Part shown: positions 45,346 to 55,126 of the stretch, in pieces
How the letters are laid out: every line of letters begins with the position of its first letter
Numbering within the stretch: the stretch's first letter is position 1
From: Pseudopyrenochaeta lycopersici
Lineage: Eukaryota > Ascomycota > Dothideomycetes > Pleosporales > Pseudopyrenochaetaceae
Length of the DNA: 64,000 nt
Assembly: GCA_003313425.1 (NCBI GenBank)
Contig: NHZP01000004.1
Span: 992,001-1,056,000, forward strand
Direction of reading: 5' to 3'
Made by a program: the position numbers and the translations under genes
The notes under the pieces: model-generated
Database searches by the model: none
The model's input: only the letters and a program-made list of their open reading frames with translations
Told to the model about the DNA's origin: nothing

Positions 45346-46136
45346 AATTGATGTCAATGCACCATGATTTGCTGCTTTCAGCCGGCGTTTGGGATGTGAT
45401 CAGATTCCAGGGGACGGTACTTTTTTACGCAGGTTTGGATTTCCATGCGCTTTGTGGGCGATAGTATCGTCGTTGATTAGGGAGGGCTGGCATCGCAAAT
45501 TATTTGCTGGCCTCATAAGGCACCTTTCTCGTACAAAGACAAGCCATTGGGCACGTGCAGGTGCGAAAGCAGGAAAGTTGTGTACGGCCCAGGACATGGC
45601 AGCTGAATGCAGGGGTGTGTTGGGCTGTGATTGGGCAGATTTAGGCCTTCACCGCCACAAGCTTATCGATTGCGTTGCCTGGCCAGACGACGGATAAACA
45701 CAGGTGCAGTGGGTCCATCCCCACGAGCTAGATGAGCTGGTCGGTCGATTACCGCTGGTCATCTCTTGGAGAAATCTGCACCACATTCAAACTCGAGTGC
45801 GCATATCGAAGTCGCCCCAAAACCAACATTCGTGGCAGCGTCGAACAAGGCAGCGACACGACTGAGTTCCCCACCCCTCGAGCTGTCCGCTGAGTCGGAC
45901 ATGCTCAGCTACCCACGACAGCATCCACCGCCAACACAAAAGCCGTCTGCGAGCGAAACCCTCTCGCCTTTCTTGCCGCTGTCACGACGTCACGACTCTC
46001 TGACTTTATCATTTCCCTCGCATTCCTGTTGTTAGCGTTCAGGCTTCGAGCGCTATTGCCGCATCAGCCCAGTTGGACTCGACGATTTCCGCATTTGAAT
46101 CTCTGGACGACCCATTGCTGAACAGTCACCATCACC
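45346..46136. other. Intergenic region upstream of the b561-like gene
   Basis: 791 bp between two plus-strand genes. A frame at 45766-46035 is Ser/Pro-rich and probably lies in the leader. No other feature seen. Confidence 0.5.
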
Positions 46137-48622
46137 ATGTCAGGCCAGGGGCTCTCCGCTCCTGGGACGAGCGTCTATTCGTCAGACTCAATGTATGTAG
46201 GCGACGGAACATGGGACTCGCAGCGCAACACCTTCTTGCTGCCAAACCTGCAAGGCTTAAACTTCGAGACTATGCGCTACAATGGTAAGGATTGCATTAC
46301 TGAAATGTAAACGGGTGGCACTGACCTCAATAGGCATGGGCAATCGTTTTCGTGACATGATCGGGTACAAGACCATCATCACCGCTCATGGTATCTTAGC
46401 TGGCATTACCTTCCTTCTCGTAGTTCCCGCAGCCATTTTTATGGCCCGCTTCTACCACCGTAACCCACGCACAGCGTTGCGCTTCCACATCTGGCTCCAG
46501 ATACTGGCAGTGCTTCTCTCCACCGCCGCTTTTATACTAGGATTTCAAGCTGTTGGGCGCGAGAGATCTTTGTCCAACCCGCATCACGGTGTTGGTGTAG
46601 CGCTCTACACACTTGTCATGGTTCAAGCCTTTGGCGGCTCTGTAATACATCGACTGGAAAAGGGCAAGGAACGATTCAAGATTCCGCTCAAACTAATGGT
46701 ATGCATCCTGGGCCAAATCAGATTTCAAAAACTAACGGAAGCAGATTCACCAATGGCTGGGTCGACTAATTGCACTGCTAGGCATTGTGCAAGTCCCACT
46801 AGGTTTGACTCTATTCGGCTCACCAAAAGTCCTTTTCATTCTGTTCGCGGTTTGGACGTTCATTCTTCTCATACTATACTTCGTACTCTCCTACAGGAAT
46901 CAACCTGAGATGGGCTTTGACGACCGTTCTACGTATATCACTGAGCGTACCGGTAGTACCAGAAGCAGACGAAGCAAAGGCCATGGTCTTGGTGCACTTG
47001 CTACAGCAGGAGCAGCGGGAGCAGGACTGGCTGCTTTGAGACGTCGATCGCGAAGCCGGAGCCGCAGTAGGCGTGGCGACAGCCGGAACGAGGTCCTGAG
47101 TTCTCGACGCGATTCTCGTTCTCGCATAAACGAGTCCCGCTTTACAGACTCCTACTTGAGTGATGAAAAGTACGCAGGGAACCAAAAGAAAGGGGGCACG
47201 TGGAAAAACCGACTCTTGGGTGCTGGAGCTGCAGCTGGGGGTATCTTTGCCATCAAATCGCTATTTAATCGCAACAAAAAACATGCTCCAACTGAGACCG
47301 GGAGCGATGTCAGCTACACTCGCCCACTTGGGCCGTCTGAAATCACTCAAACAGACCTTAGTAGGATCGAGGAGGGAAGAGCACCAGTATCACCAGCGAA
47401 CCACCGGGATGATTGGCGTAGGGTTGAGGAAAGGGAGGCGGCTCAAGCAGCAGCCATGGCTGGAAGCCCCTTACGCCATGGCCATCGCCCAGCCAGAAGT
47501 GGAGTTTCTCTCGACTCATTCGACAGTCGAACCAGCTTCAATGACGAGCATGATGCAAGGCCCCGAAATCGCTCATATGGGCTTAAAGAGGGCGTTGCAG
47601 CGCTTGGCGTGATAGGCTTCCTCAAGCACTCATTGAGTAAGCGAAAGAACCAGAAAGAGGAGGCTCACGTAGAGGCTCTCAAACAGCAAGACCTGGAAGA
47701 GGAACGCATGGCTCGAATGAACAGCCAACGTCGAAAATACACGGGAGATGGCGTTCCTCCTAGGAGAAGCAACAGACCACCATCAACTATCCTTTCCGAG
47801 AGCGACGTGACTGGTGTTACGCCATCTTTAGCACGACCCAATATCCCTCCGCCACCGATGGATTCTACCGCGGGACCTTCCACCGCCCCTATCCGGCCTC
47901 CCAAGACTGCAGATACTTACGGTGTGTTGTCTGACTCAGGATCGGAAGCTTATGACTCGCCGGGAGGTCGTCATCACCGCCGTCACCACACTGCAGGAAA
48001 TGCAGCACTCGCAGCCGGAGCGGCAGCTGTCTCTACTGGATCCCCTTCGAGGAGAGACCACAGTCAGCGCCGAAGCAGTAGAGAAGGAAGCGTAGCATCT
48101 CCCCCTGTATCGGTGAAGGTCAAGATGCACAATGACGGACGCCATGTGACGCTCCGACGCTTAAATGAGGAGGAAGCAGCCGCAGAACGAGAGGCAAGAA
48201 GGAAAGAAAGGCAGCGAAAGAACCGAGATGGAAGTATGAGCTCGCTCAGTAACTTTGATGGTGACCGTTGGCGTAGGACTGAAGCCCTAGAAGCAGCACA
48301 GGCACAGGAGATGGCACAGGCTTCAGCAGCTCCTCCACCACCTCCCCCAGCAGCATCTCAGGCTGGTCCCATCCGCATGCCTGAGCCTATCATTCCCCCG
48401 GCCCCTCCAATGACCTCCTCAGCACCTGGACATATACCGCTACCCCCTCCGCCTCCCATTCCAGCTGGAGCTGGAAGTGTATTGAGCAGTCCGCCAGGCA
48501 CTCAAGTGTACGGCACGGAGACGGATGTCAGCAACTATGATTCAAACAGGAGACGGCGGAGAGCCGAGAGAGCTCAGGCGAAGCAAGCTCGACTGGGCGG
48601 AAGCCGAGTTGAGTTTCAATAA
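46137..48622 (+). CDS. Cytochrome-b561-like membrane protein with long Arg/Ser/Pro-rich tail
   Basis: Three exons, 46137-46284, 46334-46698 and 46745-48622, give 796 residues. Introns of 49 nt (GTAAGG...CAATAG) and 46 nt (GTATGC...GCAG) are both clean. The N-terminus (about 50 residues) precedes five hydrophobic segments between residues 55 and 235. Four His-bearing motifs sit in the positions expected of heme ligands: ITAHGILAG, ALRFHIWLQ, SNPHHGVGV and IHQWLGRL. This is the b561/ferric-reductase-type core that moves electrons across a membrane. No DOMON domain precedes it. The tail of over 550 residues is cytosolic and rich in Arg/Ser, with Ala/Gly runs (GALATAGAAGAGLAALRRR), short His runs and poly-Pro stretches near the end. 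The function of the tail is unknown. Confidence 0.85.
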
Positions 48623-50409
48623 TGACTGTCACGACATAGGAGAGAGACACAGGTAAGTTTCAAGTTCCGGAAGAATTGCATATTTGGGCGCCATTGTTTT
48701 GCGAAGTGTGTTTTGGGTGGACGGTGACGCAGATTGATTTTCAAAGTAGATATTCTTCAACAGCAGTGTATCAATAATATCTGATGCTTATTATTGACCC
48801 CCCTTCCGCGGAGCGCATGCCAGCTAGCGTTGCGCCTCAACCCTGTGATTCGCGATGTGATGCTTGGCGATGGGTGTGAGATCCTTTTCCACTCCCCCGG
48901 ATTTCAAGCCTCAACACCAGCAGTCCATCGACAATCGTCTCTGGCGGACTAGGAGACTCTATTACCTAACTCGGCAGGTTTGATAGTCGTTGTGTGAGAG
49001 TTTGGATGCACTGACGTGTGGCGCGAAAGATGCTCCCACACCACGGTGCCACACTGCGCCTACTCGTGGAGGGCGTTCCAGACCCTCTTATTCGCGGTGT
49101 CGACACCGCAAAGTCGGTATATTGGTCGCTGTCGGCAGGACCTCGGAAGCCAGAATGTCAGAGCCTGCGGGTGCGTCCATAAAAGGGCCTTTAGAGAGGA
49201 GATTTAAACAGTGAGGAGTTCGCATCTCTTTTATGGTGGTTTCTCGAGTCTGTCGTTCGGAGAGAGGTCGATTTTGCTTCGACGCCTCGTGCGAAAAGCG
49301 GCGGGCCATGATGCAACCCCCTCGCTACGCCTATCCAGGTTCGACTTTAACCTTCACAGACGCACCGACGACTGCGCCTCGCTAGAAGTTCCGATTCTCC
49401 CCTACCCATGAGATACGGTCGAGTTTTTTTTCGATACGGTCTGCCTACCAAACGTTTGCCAGACGCATGGGTTCTGGGGGAGCGAGCCACCGAGTATGAC
49501 GACACCTGCGCCAGACAACGGAGGGTGCCGCCAACTAAGGGAACACAACATGTCCAGAATGGATCGCTTGTCGGCGGCATTGCTCCATTTGACCACATTT
49601 GTGGACTGTTTCTGCCCGAGCAGTGGGTGTTGCTCCCAGTACCGCAGAGGCGGTCAGCCAGTACTCGGGTCGTTTGTCAAGGAAAAACGCTCACTGTCTG
49701 GCTCTGCATAACGCAAGCTGAGTGCCTCCTTTAAGCTTTGCACGTTCGAATCAGACAATGCAAAGCAGAAGGGACAAGGGCCATGCTGTTTCTGCCCAGC
49801 TTCGGTTGGTTTGATCTTTCCAGGGAAGAGATTGGCGGGCTCAGCATCCCCATTACGGTTTACTTGCCCGTCGGGACATTCTCGGTTAGTTAAGGCTCGC
49901 CCTAAGGCGAAGCTCCCGCCGCCCAGGGAGCGACCGACCGTGCCATCCTGAGCGTGCCCAGCGGTCAGCCTAGGATGTGTCGTCAAGCCTGTTCCAGCCC
50001 ACAGACCGCCCAAGCTCTATGGCCTGCGTCCGGGTGGTGAGCATTTGACCTGCTTCCAGCGCGGTTCCCTGCAGATTCCTTTCCCCAATCGTGGAATCAC
50101 GGGCTGAGGCGGCTCCTCCGGGGCTCCCTATTGGCCATTGCTCTTTACAGCCCCATTTCAGGGATCAGACGTGGTTACTAGTAGAGTCCAATATGCGGCT
50201 TTGACGCTTGGTCGTTCAATCGTCCAGGTTGACCAGGTGCGAATTGGCGTTCTCTACAGCACAATGACACAAGGGACCTTCGAAAATATCTCCCGGACTG
50301 TTGGCGCGACATGTTCGTTGTACTAATAGTACCAACGGGTCCGCTCGGCTACTGCCCTCTCCTTCACGCGAAGGACGAGACCTTCCCCTACTAGCTCGCT
50401 ACTTCACTC
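48623..50409. other. Long intergenic region upstream of the conserved Zn2Cys6 regulator gene
   Basis: 1.8 kb between two plus-strand genes. It contains short overlapping frames (49408-49734, 49654-50013, 49347-49598) without motifs. The length suggests a complex promoter or long 5' leader for the regulator. I looked for 5S rRNA and tRNA patterns and found none. Confidence 0.45.
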
Positions 50410-52727
50410 ATGGCTTCCAATCCCACCACCACTGCTCCGGTCAAGCGAGCCTGCGATAGGTGCGTGTCCACTGCTCCCTCCCACCCCGCGACAGATGTTC
50501 TGATTCAAACAGCTGCCATCGACGCAAGGTCAAATGTATCGGTGAAGGCACTGCTCCCTGCAAGAACTGCGTCTCCGCAGGCCTTGCCTGCACATACAAT
50601 GCCATCCCACAGAAGAAGGGTCCCAAAGGGAGCCGCGCCAAAGTCTTATCCGAACTTCGCGAAAACCAACGCAACGCCCAGCTCGCAGCAGGCTTCCCTT
50701 CAGACCTAGGCTTCGATGGACGTACTCTGTCTTCTTCATACGCTCGCACACAGGAATTATTACCTGCCGGCCTAGTCGAAAGTTGTATAGAGTTCTTCTT
50801 CGCCCATGTCTACCCCTCAGAGCCTGTCCTACATCGCCAAAGGGCCCAGGAAGCTGCCGTGAACATGGAGCGCTCTACAGAATCATACTGCATGATTGTC
50901 GCGCTATGCGCCTATGTGATGATCCAAGCCAACATGAAGGTGCCGCCCAGCGTGCTGCTCCGCCCCGAGATGGCCCAAATGTCCAACGTTGGCATCGGCC
51001 ATGTTCTTCTCGAGGAATCCGTTCGCGTCCGGAAAAGCTTTGACTACCGCGAAAACCCCACCCACCTGACCGTTCTCACCTCTTGGTTTTACTGTGGCAG
51101 CTACTTTGGCCTGGCGAGGGAGAACACGGCATGGTCCTATCTCCGTGAAGCCACAACACAGGCACAGCTCCTTGGAATGCATGACGAGGAGACATACAAA
51201 CACGATCCCTTGGACATCTCTCGGAAACGAGTCTTGTACTGGATGCTCTTCATGGCTGAGAGGTACGCATACTTTACGCGCGCTGTTACAGGGCGCTTGG
51301 CTAATCTCTCACAGAACATATGCGCTGCACAAGCACCGACCGATCTCGCTCTATCCGACTATACACCCGCCGTCTCTGGATGAAGTGCCCTCGGATAGGC
51401 CGATTGCTGTTGGACTTGAACTTATGATCAACATGTTCAAAATCATCGACGACACCTTTGTCAACCTCTGGAACAGAGTACACTCCCACGCGAACCCCGC
51501 CTGGATAGCACAATTACAAACACAGCTTTCCGAGGCCGTTCCAGCATATCTCGAATGCACAGAAGCCCAGGCAGTCTTGATTCGCATTACACAGCAATGG
51601 CTGCGAGCGCAAGCATGGCAGCTATGCGTTGGCCAGGGACTCGTGAGCAGCGTTACAAGCGAGAATATCCTGACTTTCAAGTATCCCATCGAGATTTCGC
51701 GCGATTTATTGACAATGACGCACCAATTCTCCCAACAAACAATGGAAGTGCACGGCGTAGGACTGGTGAGTACTGCCGGATTCCATTATCTGCCCATCGA
51801 TTGCGTTCCTAAAGCAAAAGACTTGAATCCCTACATTTTCCGATCACTCTATCCCTGCTACGCTGTGCTCTTGTGGGGCCCCACTTCAGAAACGTTTATC
51901 TCAGACGCCCGCGTTTTGGGCAAGGACACCCTCCCTCTCCACCCCTGCACTTGAAGCCATGCATTCATTTCATTTTTAGCAGAACTACACTGGGTTCGAA
52001 CATTGGACTAACGATATTGCAGATTGAGAAACTATTCGACATAGCATGCTGCCTGATTGATGTAGTCGCCTGCACCTCTTTCTCACCGGACTCTTTTGCT
52101 CTCGGACCGCGCGATTACGTTTCCCGTTTCTTAACGCTCATTTCGACTCTTCGTGGAGGGCAATCCCGGTATCTGCCTCTCCTTCTCGCCAAACTCTCTG
52201 AAGTTCTTCCCAATCTACCTCTTCCACGGTCACTGAACCTCCCACAATCGGTTCCCACTTCAACAATCGGTCTTCCTTCTACCGGAACTGGAACAGTCCC
52301 ATCTAATGTAGGGGACGACTTTTCCGCCCTTCCTGCGGTCAATTCCACGTCATATCCGTCTACAGAATTGATTCGTCGACTTGCCGCTCAAACTGGCGCT
52401 CAGCTTCCGTTCAGCACGCAACAGTCGATGATTCCAGCGCCAACGAGTCATGTAGAAGACTTATCCATGTACGACTCTTCACATAGCACAGCACAATCCA
52501 CTGGATCTGGCCCTAGGAGCAACTCGGCGACTCCCGGACCGTATGAGCCTCCCATGCCACAGTCGCGCTCACAGATTGTAGGACACACTTCGATGCAACT
52601 GCCGACGTCGCATCCGCAGCATAATCACCTGCAGAGTCATCACGTTGGTGTGAATCCAACCGCATACGATCCCAGATTTTCTATTCAAGGCTATCCGGTC
52701 GATCCTAACATGATGTTTAAACAATGA
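50410..52727 (+). CDS. Zn2Cys6 transcription factor, strongly conserved family
   Basis: Four exons, 50410-50459, 50513-51262, 51315-51765 and 52023-52727, give 651 residues. Introns are 53, 52 and 257 nt, all GT-AG; the first lies inside the zinc cluster and restores ACDSCHRRKVKCIGEG and then CKNCVSAGLACTY. The cluster is followed by NAIPQKKGPKGSRAKVLSEL, a linker I recognise from a highly conserved ascomycete regulator group (possibly the BglR/COL-26 type that controls sugar and starch use; not certain). The middle region has the fungal regulatory domain (ENPTHLTVLTSWFYCGSYFG, DPLDISRKRVLYWMLFMAER, TYALHKHRPISLYPTIHPP). The C-terminus is Ser/Pro/Thr-rich. All expected blocks are present and in order, so the gene seems intact. 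A nuclear regulator of carbon metabolism is the best guess. Confidence 0.9.
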
Positions 52728-53138
52728 GAGAATCACGCAGGAAGGATTAGGAACTTTTTCTCTACAAACGATTCCAGCAATTGCTTGTTGCCAACCACGG
52801 AGTTCAGGCGATAGAGATGCGGACCGGCAGTTGAGCCAGGATGTTTGCTCAGTGATTGTCTGATCAGCGACTTGGGATCTGGTCACCTTTGCCAGATTCA
52901 GTAGCCGACATGGATAGCTTGAGATGGACTAGCAGGGTATACATTTCAAACATCTCAAACCGCATAAACCGCTTTCAGCGCATAGCACAAAGTCTTGGAA
53001 ATATTCGAACGAGTGACTACAACAGCAGACTAGTTGTCTCAGATTATGAACAAGGGCCCTGTGTTAGTCGGTCCAACCCGTGGTACCTAAGGCTAGGAGT
53101 GTAACCGTCGCATGATTCGCACGGAGCAAACGCCGGGC

Positions 53139-53199
53139 ACGGATTCTTAGGGTAACGGCTGGATTTCCGCTCGGAAATCCCTCCGCCGGAATGATCCGT
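53139..53199. repeat. Nested inverted repeats able to form a branched hairpin
   Basis: Outer arms ACGGAT (53139-53144) and ATCCGT (53194-53199) enclose a perfect 9-bp inverted repeat GGATTTCCG/CGGAAATCC (53161-53180, 2-nt loop) and a small TCCG-C-CGGA hairpin (53182-53190). The function is unknown; it may be the remnant of a small repeat element. Confidence 0.55.
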
Positions 53200-53978
53200 A
53201 TGGTGTCAGCCCACATGGCGAAATAAACGTATCACTTTACATCTCCAAGATCGCTCTAAGAGAACATCGCACGGACTGTAATTCGATTGTGGACGAATTT
53301 CTGCTCCGAAATACTTGTCCAAGGCGGCTTACCAGGGGCATTCCATGCTTCAGATCCCTAGCCACCACTGCACGGACAGAACGGCGAACCCGATAATCAC
53401 GGGATCGATTTTAAGCGATGAGAGTAGGCTTGAGAGCATTACCAATGCAATGGCCTTGGTATTGGGCGAGACTCTTGGACGAGATGGCCCCAAGATTTCG
53501 GCAGTCGATGATTGTGTAAGTATCCACGACATTTAGTGAGGCTTCGTAAACAAGGCAGATTTCGTTCGTAAGCTCTTGCCGTCATACCTGAGGCTGAGCC
53601 TTTTGCCCAGACGTACGACAAGAGAGACAAGTAAAGCAGGTACACGTCCAAGCCTTTTTTGAGAACTTGCAAAGGAAAAACTACTGGCAATACTACACGC
53701 GTCGACGCGTTCAATCAACAAACTCTAATCGACACCCAAGACTGGCGCTCACATGAAACAAAATAGATACTGTGAATACGATGGTATAATGCCGAACGAG
53801 AAACTTGACGTGTCAACAAACGAGGATTCAAGATGCAATTACAGTACCTAGTTGTCCCAACTCTAATTTCCAGTCACGTGCAACAATTTGGAATTATCAC
53901 TTGCTACTATAGACCCCCCACTTGGCTGCAGAGTCAAGTCCATTGCACCCAGTGTAAGGGTCCCATTACTCCCCCAAG

Positions 53979-54050
53979 CCATGAATCGACCCATGATTTT
54001 ACCCATGATTCCACCCATGATTCACACCCATGAATCCAACCCACAATTCA
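53979..54050. repeat. Short degenerate tandem repeat, CCCATGATT-type units of 12-13 bp
   Basis: About six units, such as CCCATGATTTTA, CCCATGATTCCA, CCCATGATTCACA and CCCATGAATCCAA. They follow each other without spacing. No coding role seen. Confidence 0.7.
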
Positions 54051-54558
54051 AACTGCGACTCAAGATTAAGGTTCGCAATGCTATCCTAATGCATTATCTT
54101 TTTGGCTCGGCCCGTCAGGTGTCAAGGCGTTAAGGTTATTTATTTGGGCATCGTTCGCGTCACTTGCCTCCGATGTGGAGGCGCCTCCCCCGATGTGGAT
54201 CTTTTTGGAACGCTTTGACGCCAAGGATCTCTGACAGCTCGCTTGGAATGGCTAGGATGGTCCCGGGAGAGTAGTGCGTGGGCAAGGAGATCGTGAAGCT
54301 AGGGGAACAGCCTTGCCAACGGTCTGCCCAGGTGCTGAGGGCGTGGGCGCATCGTGTTCACTGCCCGTTTGCCAAGTATATCCACAGTCTGGGGTTGAAA
54401 ACGTTCTATCGAGAAGTGGGGACCGTTCTCGCTATCGCATTTCAGTCTCAACGCCGTCTCGCAAGCACTATGAAGCCCAAAAGCTTATGCACAACATCAG
54501 TTACAACTTTGAGTGTGCACGGACCCTATAACTAGCCCCAATACAGCGTTCACGATGC

Positions 54559-55126
54559 TCAATTTGTTACAGCGTCGTTCTCGTCGCCGTCTGCTTTTTT
54601 TTCGGGCTTCTCTGGCAAAATCCAATCGAAATGCTCAGCCTCTCGAGAAGGCCGTTTGCCCTTCTGCGTGCATATGATATAAGCCATGGTGTGGCGAGTA
54701 TCGCGTCCCTCTTGTGTGGGACTGAAACCACACACGCCTGTAGGGACTACCTTCCGGAGCCAATGACATGGCTGCGGACCGAATCCCCACCATGCCCTAG
54801 TTTCGAAGACCTCCGACTGTGCACACACCCGATCACCAGGCTTGAATTGGCGCTCGTTTCCCCTCCTTGGATTTTTAGTTTCAGGGTCTATGCTATCGTT
54901 CTCGGACTCGGGAAGTGCACAACGTGGGTTGGTCGGAATGTACCAAATGGGATGCGAGCGGCTGGCACTTTTTCCAAGGTCCAATCCCAAGAAGAGCACA
55001 TTCTTTTGAATCGTCGGGATACCCTTGTTTTCTTAGCGCAGATGCACGTGGACCATGGGGCAGTTTGAATCGTACACGGAGCTTCGGATGGTGTATGTCT
55101 AACGTCATCGTACGTTGGTAGAACAT
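54559..55126 (-). pseudogene. Frameshifted gene of unknown function
   Basis: Two overlapping minus-strand frames read as one protein interrupted by a +1 shift near 55002-55010. From the ATG at 55126 the first frame gives KLRVRFKLPHGPRAS and then LRKQGYPDDSK. The second gives VLFLGLDLGKSASRSHPIWY, then ERQFKPGDRVCAQSEVFETR and GRDTRHTMAYIICTQKGKRP before a stop at 54559. The second part has the look of a real globular domain (Gly-Asp-Arg-Val turn, Trp pairs, Cys/His scattered). The switch occurs next to an AAAAG run, a typical indel site. It could be a pseudogene, a base error or, less likely, programmed frameshifting. I do not recognise the family. Confidence 0.5.

Larger units (their letters stand above)
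52728..54558. other. Gene-free tract with small structured repeats
   Basis: No convincing gene. It contains the nested inverted repeats at 53139-53199 and the tandem array at 53979-54050, listed separately. Short frames such as 53439-53714 (minus) and 54274-54535 (plus) lack motifs. Confidence 0.5.

Noticed and set aside
49730..49760. TTCGAATC-like T-loop sequence suggesting a tRNA
   Set aside because: No acceptor stem, D-arm or anticodon arm could be laid out around it.
49654..50013. Minus-strand frame of 119 residues upstream of the conserved regulator
   Set aside because: No family motif, no exon partner, and it overlaps other equally long frames on both strands.
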